DNA from: an uncultured Oscillospiraceae bacterium
GTDB taxonomy: Bacteria; Bacillota; Clostridia; Oscillospirales; Ruminococcaceae
Reading direction: 5' to 3'
Assembly: GCA_934446565.1 (NCBI GenBank)
Contig: CAKSEO010000015.1
Span: 1-52,243 of the forward strand
DNA length: 52,243 nucleotides
Shown here: piece by piece, positions 14,273-22,194 of the stretch
How the letters are laid out: every line of letters starts with the position of its first letter
How positions within the stretch are numbered: position 1 is the stretch's first letter
Translations under genes and position numbers: made by a program
The notes under the pieces: generated by a model
What the model was told of the DNA's origin: nothing
Seen by the model: the letters and a program-made list of their open reading frames with translations, nothing else
The model's database searches: none

Positions 14273-16924
14273 TCATTCTATCCTGACCCACATCGCAGGG
14301 ACGACGAGCCCCGGCTCAGTAGGGGAAACTCCGGAATCGGCAAGCGCACCGTCGCGCCCCCAGCAAAAGCTCTCAGCGTCTTTCGGGAGCTTGAACATTG
14401 TGCAGATAGAAGCAACATACTTGTCGGGAGATATGACCCTGTTATATAAGGACGAAGCTTCGCTGTAGTTCAGCAGGAATACCTTGTCGCTTCCGCTGAT
14501 AAGCGCTTTTTCGTCCTCGTTGAAAGCGGTGTCGTAAAACTCGCCGTTTAGCCAGGTGCGCAGCGAGCTGTACTCCCACGAGGAATTTCCGCCATCGTCG
14601 AACGGCAGGTATTCCAGCGCTTCTTCTGAAACCACCAGAGCGTAGCCGTTTTCTTTTTTCAGCACCTTCCAGCAAATCGAGGTCTTTATGCTTTCGTCGG
14701 AGATGTAGTATTCCCCGAGATACAGAGTCATGCTCCAATCCGTGCCGTTCAGTATTTCGCTGCGAAGCTGTGCAAGATAGGGCTTTGCAGGTTCGTAGCC
14801 CCGCGTCTTGAAAGACAGGATGTCGTATGCGTCACGTTTGTCGTGTGCTTCTAAATTTTCAAGCGCTATCGCGAGCCATGAGGAGCAGTACATTTCCCGG
14901 CTGTCAAGATAACCGCCCAGTTTTGAAAGCTGGGTTATCGCATTGTAGTACTGCTTGTCGTTGTACAGTATTTTGGCGTATTGATACAGCGAATCCACGG
15001 CACGCTCGCCGCTGTCTGACCAGCCGGAAAGCTCGCCGAACATTTTATATGCATCCTGGTACTCCGCCTGGTCGTACTTCTGTTCAGCACGGAGGTACTT
15101 TATCTTTTTGAGCTGTTCAGCGCTGTCGGAGTAGGACTTTATCTTTTTGAATATCTCCTCGGCCTGGTCGAGGTCGCCGTTGCTGAGGCAATCTAGTCCG
15201 AAATTGTACAGGCACCTGTTTTTCCTCTCGGTAGAATCGTAGTACGAGCCCAGCTTTTCGAACGCTTCAGCAGCCGCTGGGAGGTCGCCGCTTGCTTCGA
15301 TGTTTTCCGCCAGAATGTAGCTGCATTGCAGCGCCCTTTCTGCGGAATTCAGATAGTCGCCGAGCCGCAGGTAAATGCTGAGCGCGCCTTCGAGATCGTT
15401 GTTTTCGTGAAGCTCGTCCGCTTTCATGTAGCGGCACTTTTTCGCCCAGTCCTCGCTGTCGCTGTAGTTCCCGAGGGAAATGAAAATAGCCTCCGCTTCG
15501 GGGAACTGCGCTTTTCCGTACAGGGATTTGCCGCGTTCATAGAGAGATTCGACTTCCGAAACCGCAGATTCTATTACCTCCGTCTTGGCTTGGAAGTCCG
15601 GGATAAACGCTATCGCAACAGCGGCTATCGCCCCGGCTGCGACTATCCCGGCAGCTGTTAAAGCAAATCCCGGGCGCTTTTTGATAGGCGTGATATTTGC
15701 GGAGTAGACCGCGCTTGAGCTGTCAGGCTCGGCGGCTGAGGAAGCGCGCTCTTTTTCCGCAAGCTCTTTCGCGCGCAGGTTTTCCTGGGCAGAGAGCGCG
15801 TATTTTTTCAGCTTTAGCCGCATTGCCTCGCTGCCGTACTGCATGGCGAGACGGTAGTTTTCCGACTGGGTAACGTCCACCGGAATATTCCCGAGCTCCT
15901 CCCCGCTGGTCAGCCTGTACTCGCACAAAAGCCGGATCAGCGCCGCTTCGCCCGGGAACTGCGGCTCTATTCTTCCGCATATTTCTGCGGCTTCGCGGAA
16001 CTCGCGGTCGGAAAGCATGATGTACGCCCGGCGCACTATCGGCGGTTTGCCCTGTACAGGCTGATCTGAGATCCCTCCGTAAAGCAGCGCCCTGACGCTT
16101 GCGGCAAGATCCTGCTCGAATCCGAGATTAGACGCGTTCACCGCCTGGAAACGCGACAGCTCCGGCGGGAGCACATCCGGCAATACTCCGTAGAGTATCG
16201 GAATTACCGCCTTTCCGCGCATGTCCCCGGTCAGAAAGCGTCCGCAGATGTTCATCACCGTAACATCGTCGAAGGTGTCGGCTCCGGACACTGCGACCAG
16301 CAGTGCCTTTGCCGAATTCACCGCCGCGAACAGATACGGCTCCCACTCGCTCTTAGCCCTGCCGTCCAGCGTGACCTCCGGGAAAAACACGTTGATACCA
16401 TCGGAGATCAGCCTGCTGTATAACTCCGTGGAGCGCTTGACGGCTTCCGGGGAGCTTCCGCAGCATAGCAGCACATCGTACCCTATCCCCACCGCCAGCC
16501 CGGATATTTCGCGCTGCTTTTCGGAGATGAGCGCGGCGATATCCTCCATCAGACCGCGCTGCTTGTCGCCCGCGAACTTGACAGCCTGCTGGTAGTCGCT
16601 GTCGGAAGTGAAGGAGTGCGCCTGCGTCCTCAGGAGCGCGAGGCCGCCGTCCGCGAAAAACAGCACGCCGTATCTGCACAGCGCCAGCGCCCAGTAAAGG
16701 TCGGCGTCGGCGGGGGAGAGAGTTATCATTTTTTCGTAGAGCTGGATAGCTTTGTCGTATCTCTGCTCTCCGCGGAGCTGTTCAGCTCTTGTCAGCAGCT
16801 CGCGCTTTTCAGCGCTGTCTATGAGCGGCACGCTCTGGAGCCGGTTACAGCTCCGGCATTCGCAAACGGAGGAGCTCCCGAGCTCCAGCGGAGCACCGCA
16901 GAATCTACAGATAAATGCAGCCAT
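14273..16924 (-). CDS. Zinc-ribbon/TIR-like/TPR membrane protein with DUF6273 end, catalytic Glu absent
   Basis: A protein of 883 aa. Order: zinc ribbon (C6/C9, C23/C26), short TPR-like helices (40-130), TIR-like domain (about 147-284), charged linker, one transmembrane helix (about 425-445), repeated YSDSxE-type helical repeats (about 455-715) and a C-terminal DUF6273-like domain (about 730-883, with SLRTWLNGEFYDTAF). It is paralogous to the next upstream gene (16946-19093) in domain order. In its TIR region the segment corresponding to VKNEWSRYL reads VMNICGRFL, so the Glu used by TIR NADases is Ile (residue 227). It may be a non-catalytic partner. The ATG at 16924 has AGGTG 7 nt away; a GTG nine bases earlier is an alternative. 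It starts about 20 nt after its neighbour. Confidence 0.82.
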   Translation of the reverse strand: MAAFICRFCGAPLELGSSSVCECRSCNRLQSVPLIDSAEKRELLTRAEQLRGEQRYDKAIQLYEKMITLSPADADLYWALALCRYGVLFFADGGLALLRTQAHSFTSDSDYQQAVKFAGDKQRGLMEDIAALISEKQREISGLAVGIGYDVLLCCGSSPEAVKRSTELYSRLISDGINVFFPEVTLDGRAKSEWEPYLFAAVNSAKALLVAVSGADTFDDVTVMNICGRFLTGDMRGKAVIPILYGVLPDVLPPELSRFQAVNASNLGFEQDLAASVRALLYGGISDQPVQGKPPIVRRAYIMLSDREFREAAEICGRIEPQFPGEAALIRLLCEYRLTSGEELGNIPVDVTQSENYRLAMQYGSEAMRLKLKKYALSAQENLRAKELAEKERASSAAEPDSSSAVYSANITPIKKRPGFALTAAGIVAAGAIAAVAIAFIPDFQAKTEVIESAVSEVESLYERGKSLYGKAQFPEAEAIFISLGNYSDSEDWAKKCRYMKADELHENNDLEGALSIYLRLGDYLNSAERALQCSYILAENIEASGDLPAAAEAFEKLGSYYDSTERKNRCLYNFGLDCLSNGDLDQAEEIFKKIKSYSDSAEQLKKIKYLRAEQKYDQAEYQDAYKMFGELSGWSDSGERAVDSLYQYAKILYNDKQYYNAITQLSKLGGYLDSREMYCSSWLAIALENLEAHDKRDAYDILSFKTRGYEPAKPYLAQLRSEILNGTDWSMTLYLGEYYISDESIKTSICWKVLKKENGYALVVSEEALEYLPFDDGGNSSWEYSSLRTWLNGEFYDTAFNEDEKALISGSDKVFLLNYSEASSLYNRVISPDKYVASICTMFKLPKDAESFCWGRDGALADSGVSPTEPGLVVPAMWVRIE

Positions 16925-16945
16925 TGTTCGCACCTGCTCCTTTGC

Positions 16946-19093
16946 TTAATTTGACTGATTTTCAGTGTTGCCGCGCTTCATATTGAGTGTCTCGACTATC
17001 TGGGATTCCGAGTCGGAGTAGTCGCCGAGCTCGTTAAATATGGTTATCGCGTCGTTGTAATTGCCTGATTCCCTGAGCCATATCGCGTAATTGTACTTCG
17101 CTTTCTTGTACAGCTCCTCCGAATCCTTGTAGTCGCCGAGCTCGCTGGCAGTTTCCATTGCCGTTTTGTAATTTTTGTTGTCGTAATTGTACTTAGCTAC
17201 ACGGTAGAGACAGTTCAGGGCTCTTTCACTGCTGTCGGAGAAGTTGCCGAGCTCAGAGTATTTATGCGCGGCTGCGGAGTACATTCCGTGATCCTCATAA
17301 TCCCTAGCCAGGTTGTATGCAGACAGTATCGCGTAGCTGCTGCTGTCTTTGTATGACCTCAGCCGGTTGAACTCTGTTTCAGCGTCCTCGTATGCGCCGC
17401 GCTCGTACTGCTCCATCGCATAGTCGTAGCGTTTTTTCAGCAGGGAGTCATCCGCCGTGTATGTATTGCCTGCGTAGTCCTGAAAGCCCGTCAGGGTGTT
17501 CGCGTTCACGAATCGCTCTATTCTGGCGTGGTTCTTGGCATAGCGTATCCCGAATCCCGCCGCGACCATGAGCGCGCTGGTCAATACGGATATGACCGCC
17601 GTTTTGTTCCGCTTGGAACTGCGGGACTTCTGGGCGTTTAAGTAGTTCTGGTATTTTTCGTTTTCTTCCTGTTCCTCATAGGCGTTTATCATCGCGTTGC
17701 ACTGCTTGTAAAGGTCGGCGCAGTCGCGGAAGTCCGTCATATTGCCCAGCAGCGACCTCGCTTCGAACAGTTCGGACTTGCTGACCGAAGTTTCGAGAAG
17801 CTTCTTGGCATGCTCGTAGTCGCGCTCGTTTTGCGCGTTCTGCTGTTCCGCGAGATTTTTAACGTACATCTCCATTGCGGCGTCGTGTTCGTAGGTGAGC
17901 CATTCTCTCAGGTTGTCGTCGCCGAAGCGCATTGCCTTTGCGTAGTTGCCGGACACGGAGAAATCGACATTGTTGCATTCGCGAAGCAGGTCCGCGTTGG
18001 TGATGTGGTATTCCACTAGGAGCTTCAGCAGGTAAGCGCGGGCGTTTTCCGGCTCGCAGTCGAGCACCTTTTCGCAAAGCTCGTCGGCGCGCTGGAAATC
18101 CATATCCTCAAGGAACAGCTCGGCTCTGCGGAGCATTCCGGCGGTATCCGTAGGTTCATCCGGCTTCTGCTGCGTCTCCGGCTTCGGCGCGGGGGATTCG
18201 GAAATGACCTTGCGTATGCCGCGTATCAGCTCGTCCTCGAATCCGGGTTCCGACATATCCATGGCATTCAGATGTACGAATTCCGCAGGGAGGTGCTCCC
18301 TGAGCATGCCCTTATACAGCGGGACGAGCATTCCCTCGCCGCTTTCGGAGATCCGCGCCAGGTACCTGCTCCATTCGTTTTTCACCCAGACCGCGTTCAT
18401 GTTCTCGGGAGAAGTGCCCACTACCAGCATGAGCTTCGCGGAGTTGAGCGCTGCAAAAATGTACGGCTCGTATTCCGTGCCAGCTTTGTTTTCCAGCGTG
18501 ACGCGTGAGAAGAACACCCTCCAGCCCTCGGCGCAGAGCGCCCTGTAAAGACCGGCGGCGAGGGCGGAATCCTCTGTGCGCCTGCCGTACTTGTCGCTTT
18601 CCTTGTAGCAGATGAAGATGTCGTAGGGCTGTTCGCTGAGCGAAACGGACAGTATCTCCCCGCGGAGCTTGTCGAGCGCCTGCGCTTCAAGGATGTAGAT
18701 GCGGCGCTGGTCGCCGTTTTCCGTCAGCTTGACGGCTCTGCGGTAGTCCTCATCGTCGATGACCGAGGTGTACTGTATCCTGTTGATGGTTGGGATACGG
18801 CGGTGGGAGACCGGCTCCTCGACATACTCAACGCCGAAGCGGCAGAGCACTTTCGACCAGTAAACGTCCGGCTCGTCGGGACACATCCCGGCTATCTGCT
18901 CGTAAAGAGACATAGCGCGGTCGTATTCGCCGCTGCGGCGCAGATCCTCTGCGCGCTCCCAGAGCAGGGCTTCCTCGTCGAAGCCGAGTATCGGGACGGT
19001 CTGTTGAACTCCGCAGTAGCCGCATTTGACCACTGACGTTTCAGGCTTTATTTCAAGTCGAGCGCCGCAGCAGCGGCAAAGTAGTACTGGCAT
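16946..19093 (-). CDS. Zinc-ribbon/TIR/TPR membrane protein
   Basis: A protein of 715 aa. N-terminal zinc ribbon (C6/C9, C24/C27), TPR-like helices (40-90), TIR domain (about 157-298: YDIFICYKESD, alpha-C segment VWVKNEWSRYL), a linker, one transmembrane helix (about 495-515) and C-terminal YxDSxE helical repeats (about 535-705). TIR domains either mediate homotypic signalling or cleave NAD+; E240 in KNEW is the candidate catalytic Glu. GAGGTGA lies 6 nt before the ATG and a perfect sigma-A promoter is at 19155-19183. Upstream gene of a two-gene operon with its Glu-less paralogue. Defence, stress signalling or envelope sensing are all possible. Confidence 0.85.
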   Translation of the reverse strand: MPVLLCRCCGARLEIKPETSVVKCGYCGVQQTVPILGFDEEALLWERAEDLRRSGEYDRAMSLYEQIAGMCPDEPDVYWSKVLCRFGVEYVEEPVSHRRIPTINRIQYTSVIDDEDYRRAVKLTENGDQRRIYILEAQALDKLRGEILSVSLSEQPYDIFICYKESDKYGRRTEDSALAAGLYRALCAEGWRVFFSRVTLENKAGTEYEPYIFAALNSAKLMLVVGTSPENMNAVWVKNEWSRYLARISESGEGMLVPLYKGMLREHLPAEFVHLNAMDMSEPGFEDELIRGIRKVISESPAPKPETQQKPDEPTDTAGMLRRAELFLEDMDFQRADELCEKVLDCEPENARAYLLKLLVEYHITNADLLRECNNVDFSVSGNYAKAMRFGDDNLREWLTYEHDAAMEMYVKNLAEQQNAQNERDYEHAKKLLETSVSKSELFEARSLLGNMTDFRDCADLYKQCNAMINAYEEQEENEKYQNYLNAQKSRSSKRNKTAVISVLTSALMVAAGFGIRYAKNHARIERFVNANTLTGFQDYAGNTYTADDSLLKKRYDYAMEQYERGAYEDAETEFNRLRSYKDSSSYAILSAYNLARDYEDHGMYSAAAHKYSELGNFSDSSERALNCLYRVAKYNYDNKNYKTAMETASELGDYKDSEELYKKAKYNYAIWLRESGNYNDAITIFNELGDYSDSESQIVETLNMKRGNTENQSN

Positions 19094-19154
19094 AGAATGT
19101 CACCTCATATAATTCATATATTTCAACCAACAGCATTGTTATCATTCCAATTTT

Positions 19155-19183
19155 ATTATAACATCTGCCTGGAAAAATGTCAA
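19155..19183 (-). promoter_or_regulatory. Promoter of the TIR gene pair
   Basis: Minus strand TTGACA (19178-19183), a 17-bp spacer and TATAAT (19155-19160): perfect consensus. Confidence 0.93.
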
Positions 19184-19262
19184 TTGATTTAGAAAAATTC
19201 ACCCCGAACTGGAAGAGCCTGCACGATTTTTCTGCCATTTTCTGAGCCCCGAATATCAGCTC

Positions 19263-19292
19263 TTGACAAATAAGGAGTTAGTGTTCTATAAT
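19263..19292 (+). promoter_or_regulatory. Promoter of the AraC-family remnant
   Basis: TTGACA (19263-19268), an 18-bp spacer and TATAAT (19287-19292). Translation can therefore not begin at the in-frame TTG at 19263. Confidence 0.85.
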
Positions 19293-19334
19293 ATAAATGA
19301 ACATATCGGATACCTGAAAGAACGTGAAAAAATC

Positions 19335-19832
19335 ATGACGACAGATACGCTATTTGAATACGACCATATACTTATGCGTGCGGAGTACCGCACTCCGGAC
19401 CCGCACAGCCACCTTGCAGTCCATCTGATACTGGGACTTGATAGTGATGTGACCTGCGATGTTTCCGGCGAACACATCGAAGCGCCGGGAATTTTCATCG
19501 CCGCCGACGTCACACATACGGCATATACAAGCAGCGGCGGAATGCTGGTATACCTGTTCGACCCGGCGTGCCTGTCGCAGAGCCGTCTGTCGCACCTTTT
19601 CAAGGAGAGCGTCGGGATATCGCTTCACAGGTACCTTGCCTGGGAGAAAATTCGCAAGGGCTACGTGAACTACCGGAAATACGGCAGCATAACGGAAGCC
19701 GCAATGCGTGCCGGATTCGACTCGCCGTCGCATTTCGCCGCGACCTGCAAAAGGATGTTCGGGTTATCCTTTCCGATGTCGTCCGCGCGTTTTAGCATTT
19801 TCCAGTATTTGTTCGTGTACTCCATCATGTGA
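19335..19832 (+). pseudogene. AraC-family regulator with internal deletion and replaced C-terminus
   Basis: An open frame of 165 aa. The N-terminal part (MTTDTLFEYDHILM ... GGMLVYLFDP) is a cupin-like sensor, and the C-terminal part (LSQSRLSHLFKESVG ... AAMRAGFDSPSHFAATCKRMFG) is the AraC DNA-binding region. Normally about 40-60 residues of linker and first helices separate these; here FDP runs straight into the second helix of the first HTH. After KRMFGLSF the tail is foreign: it is the reverse complement of a minus-strand gene start (19670-19828). AraC proteins are usually 270-300 aa. The start is set by the upstream promoter; its ribosome site is weak. Probably non-functional. Confidence 0.72.
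19670..19828 (-). pseudogene. 5' remnant of an unidentified minus-strand gene
   Basis: A consensus promoter (19875-19903), GGAGGG (19836-19841) and ATG-ATG (19823-19828) open a frame starting MMEYTNKYWKMLKRADDIGKDN. After roughly 20 codons it runs into the antisense of the AraC remnant and stops at 19670. The beginning looks like a genuine gene start whose body has been deleted and replaced. The family cannot be named from so few residues. Confidence 0.55.
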
Positions 19833-19874
19833 CGACCCTCCGGCAATATAAGGTTAGTCATAACTACCTTGTTC

Positions 19875-19903
19875 ATTGTATCACAAAAGGATAGATTTGT
19901 CAA
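19875..19903 (-). promoter_or_regulatory. Promoter of the minus-strand gene remnant
   Basis: Minus strand TTGACA (19898-19903), a 17-bp spacer and TACAAT (19875-19880). It still points into the deleted gene and so would transcribe antisense to the AraC remnant. Confidence 0.8.
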
Positions 19904-19941
19904 TGGAGACCCGGGTATAACGAGTTATTCAAAATACCCAG

Positions 19942-19970
19942 TTGATTATGTGGAACCAGTATGCTATAAT
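19942..19970 (+). promoter_or_regulatory. Promoter of the HxlR remnant
   Basis: TTGATT (19942-19947), a 17-bp spacer and TATAAT (19965-19970), followed by GGAG and ATG at 20010. Confidence 0.82.
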
Positions 19971-20009
19971 ATATGTAACACTATATTATGAACTTATGGA
20001 GTGATACAT

Positions 20010-20234
20010 ATGTTAAAACGTGAGGACATGCCCGAATGCGACGTTGCGACCACCGTGCAGATAATCGGCAACAAATGTAAGCTGCTGATAATGCGTAACC
20101 TGCTCGAACGCCCCTGGAGATTCAACGAGCTGCGAAAATCCCTTGGTGGAGTGAGCCAGAAGGTGCTTACAGACAGCCTGCGCCAGTTGGAATCCGACGG
20201 GATAATCTCGCGCACTGTATACCAAGGAATTTGA
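20010..20234 (+). pseudogene. Truncated HxlR-family MarR-like regulator
   Basis: A frame of 74 aa carrying the HxlR winged-helix core: VQIIGNKCKLLIMRNLLE, RFNELRKSLGGVSQKVLTDSLRQLESDGIISRTVY. HxlR proteins are 105-125 aa; the wing end (usually YPEVPPRVEYSLT) and C-terminal helix are absent and the frame ends QGI-stop. GGAG is 8 nt before the ATG. The N-terminal MLKREDMPECDVATTV is typical. It is fused directly to the tail of a response-regulator gene, so the 3' end was lost by deletion. Confidence 0.78.
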
Positions 20235-20317
20235 GCACGAGAGACGCCGGGATGAGCGGATTTATATCCAAACCCATAAATTCAGACGCCATCACCAGGG
20301 CGTTGATGAAAATATAA
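20234..20317 (+). pseudogene. C-terminal scrap of a response-regulator receiver domain
   Basis: The plus-strand frame STRDAGMSGFISKPI followed by NSDAITRALMKI and stop is the classic end of a REC domain: A-G-M-x-G-x-I-x-K-P-I with the conserved Lys, then the last helix. There is no upstream part. It directly abuts the HxlR remnant. Confidence 0.65.
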
Positions 20318-20326
20318 TAAAACTGA

Positions 20327-20355
20327 TTGACAAACCCGGTGATATGTGGTATTAT
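20327..20355 (+). promoter_or_regulatory. Promoter of the DUF4867 gene
   Basis: TTGACA (20327-20332), a 17-bp spacer and TATTAT (20350-20355) with an upstream TGTG element, 37 nt before the ATG. Confidence 0.85.
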
Positions 20356-20392
20356 TTATACAGTATACCACACATGAAAGGAAGTTATTTTA

Positions 20393-21031
20393 ATGAAGAT
20401 CTATTCTGTTCTTGATAAGGAATTTGCGCCTTACGGAAAGGTGCTCGGCGGCTATGATACTACCGGACTGATGAAAGCGCTTGAGACAACTACACCGCTT
20501 CCCGCCGGAGTAGAGTACGTTATGAGCGAAGCCTCGCTGGAGTGCACCGATATATTTGGTCAGCTCCAGAACAATGCGTATGGCGGGATGCCGATACAGA
20601 TAGGCTGGTGCAACGGCCACAATACAAAGCTCAACTGCCTGGAGTATCATCGCGACAGCGAGCTCAACATTGGTCTGTATGATTTTATTCTGCTGGTCGC
20701 AAAGGCTGACGACATAGTTGACGGCAAGCTTGACACATCCAAGGTAAAGGCGTTCAGGGCGAGTGCGGGACAGGTAGTCGAGGTTTATGAGACTACGCTT
20801 CATTACGCACCGTGCAGTGCAAAGAAGGATCGCGGATTCAAGGTAGTGATCGTTCTTCCTAAGGGGACAAATGGAGCTATGCCCAATATTATTGCGAAGA
20901 ATGAAGAGGATAAGTGGCTGAGGGCATGTAATAAGTGGCTGCTTGCGCATAAGGATGCAAGTGAAGCTGGCGACGGTGCTTATGTTGGATTGATCGGCGA
21001 GAACATTGACATAGCCGCAGACGTTGATTGA
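20393..21031 (+). CDS. DUF4867 family protein
   Basis: A cytosolic protein of 212 aa matching DUF4867, a cupin-like family related in fold to ureidoglycolate lyase and often found near sugar-metabolism genes in Clostridia; its reaction is not established. Visible blocks: FAPYGKVLGGYDTTGLM near the start, GGMPIQIGWCNGHN (about 63-76), LEYHRDSELNIG (about 82-93), ETTLHYAPC and FKVVIVLPKGTN. The His/Glu-rich central strands could coordinate a metal. AAAGGAAG lies about 7 nt before the ATG. Codon use is less GC-biased than the kinase cluster. It is monocistronic, with its own promoter and terminator, directly after the deletion-scarred segment. Confidence 0.85.
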   Translation: MKIYSVLDKEFAPYGKVLGGYDTTGLMKALETTTPLPAGVEYVMSEASLECTDIFGQLQNNAYGGMPIQIGWCNGHNTKLNCLEYHRDSELNIGLYDFILLVAKADDIVDGKLDTSKVKAFRASAGQVVEVYETTLHYAPCSAKKDRGFKVVIVLPKGTNGAMPNIIAKNEEDKWLRACNKWLLAHKDASEAGDGAYVGLIGENIDIAADVD

Positions 21032-21044
21032 GAGTTTTATAGCG

Positions 21045-21075
21045 ATATCCCCGGAGAGTTCTCCGGGGATATTTT
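21045..21075 (+). terminator. Terminator of the DUF4867 gene
   Basis: ATATCCCCGGAGA (21045-21057) pairs with TCTCCGGGGATAT (21060-21072) and is followed by TTT. Confidence 0.9.
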
Positions 21076-21104
21076 GTAACCTGCAATTTAAATACGACAA
21101 ACAG

Positions 21105-21130
21105 ACCGATCCAAATATAAGTGGACCGGT
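21105..21130. repeat. Small hairpin ACCGRTCCA-N8-TGGACCGGT (copy 1)
   Basis: ACCGATCCA (21105-21113) and TGGACCGGT (21122-21130) with an 8-nt loop, preceded by AAACAG. A near-identical hairpin with the same flank is at 26062-26087. Confidence 0.6.
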
Positions 21131-21274
21131 ATTTTACTTTTACCTAAAAAACATCGCCTCCCGCTTCATTCCTTACCTATATATGAGATTTTAGTCACCC
21201 AGTAAAACCCTTTTATACATAATCTAGGCAGATAATTTATATTATTTGTCTATTTTTTATCAGAGTATATAGAT

Positions 21275-21330
21275 AAAATCAATAATATTTCGATTTCTCT
21301 ATTGATTTTTTAATAATGATGTGCTATAAT
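21275..21330 (+). promoter_or_regulatory. Promoter and candidate operator of the SDR-MFS operon
   Basis: TTGATT (21302-21307), a 17-bp spacer and TATAAT (21325-21330). An inverted repeat AAAATCAATA (21275-21284) / TATTGATTTT (21300-21309) overlaps the -35 box and could be a repressor or activator site. A second repeat AAATGAC (21347-21353) / GTCATTT (21365-21371) lies in the leader. The remaining 21131-21274 stretch is AT-rich with no gene seen. Confidence 0.75.
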
Positions 21331-21400
21331 TCAGACAGCATATGACAAATGACTATCGTATGCGGTCATTTAATTAATTTTTTTTATGGAGGATTTCACC

Positions 21401-22177
21401 ATGGAAAGAAAAGTAGTACTCATCACAGGCGGCGCAATGGGTCAGGGTAAGGCTCACGCTCTCAAGTTCGCTGAAAACGGTTTCAACGTGGTTCTTGCAG
21501 ACATGCAGGATCCCGACGGCGAGGTTTTCAAGGCTACCGTACAGGAGATCGAAAAGCTCGGCGCAAAGGCGCTCGCAGTGAAGTGCAACGTAACTTCGGA
21601 CGACGACATGAAGGCGATGTTCGAAAAGGCGTGGGACACTTTCGGCAGACTTGACGTCGTAGTTGCAAACGCAGGCGTTATCAACTTCGGCTACACCTGG
21701 GAGCTCACCGACGCGCAGGTGCAGAAAGTCATCGACATCGATCTCATCGGCACATGGCGCACCGACAAGTACGCCGCTCTCTACATGAGAAAGCAGGGCT
21801 TCGGACGTATCATCAACATTTCCTCTACCTCCGGCATGTACGGTACTCCCCAGCTCGCCACCTACTGCATGGCTAAGTGGGGCGTGCGCGGTCTGACAAA
21901 GACCCTCGCTCAGGAGCTCAAGGGCACCGGTATCGTTGTAAACACCGTTTGCCCGACAAAGGTAAAGACTCCGATGTGCGAGACCCAGAGCTACGTTGAC
22001 TTCATCAACGACCTCACCGGAAAGCACTTCAAGGACTGGCAGGAGATGTACGACTCCGTTCCGTTCCTGGATGTTGAGGATATTTCTGATATGGTATTCT
22101 GGCTCGGAACCAGCCGCGCAGCAGGGAAGTTCAGCGGCCGCGACCTCGGTCTTGACCTCGGAACTCTCCAGCAGTAA
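21401..22177 (+). CDS. Short-chain dehydrogenase/reductase
   Basis: A classical SDR of 258 aa, an NAD(P)-dependent oxidoreductase of alcohols or ketones. Rossmann motif TGGAMGQG (9-16), NAG (90-92), catalytic Ser in SST (near S142), and YCMAK (155-159, Y155 and K159). The tetrad Asn, normally in a V-N-L motif, is Asp here (IDIDL, about 114). An acidic residue after beta-2 (VLADM) suggests NAD rather than NADP. GGAGG (21388-21392) is 8 nt before the ATG at 21401. It is followed 17 nt later by an MFS transporter, probably for its substrate. Codon use is strongly biased to C-ending codons, indicating high expression. The substrate cannot be read. Confidence 0.88.
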   Translation: MERKVVLITGGAMGQGKAHALKFAENGFNVVLADMQDPDGEVFKATVQEIEKLGAKALAVKCNVTSDDDMKAMFEKAWDTFGRLDVVVANAGVINFGYTWELTDAQVQKVIDIDLIGTWRTDKYAALYMRKQGFGRIINISSTSGMYGTPQLATYCMAKWGVRGLTKTLAQELKGTGIVVNTVCPTKVKTPMCETQSYVDFINDLTGKHFKDWQEMYDSVPFLDVEDISDMVFWLGTSRAAGKFSGRDLGLDLGTLQQ

Positions 22178-22194
22178 TATCGGAGGTCACAGAA

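Noticed and set aside
14145..14273. Plus-strand 42-codon frame starting at an ATG after GAGGAG
   Set aside because: Spacing of 3 nt is too short, it runs into the TIR-like gene's 3' end, and no family is recognisable.
19263..19334. Longer AraC start at TTG 19263
   Set aside because: That codon is the first half of a TTGACA -35 box of a consensus promoter, so it lies upstream of the transcript.
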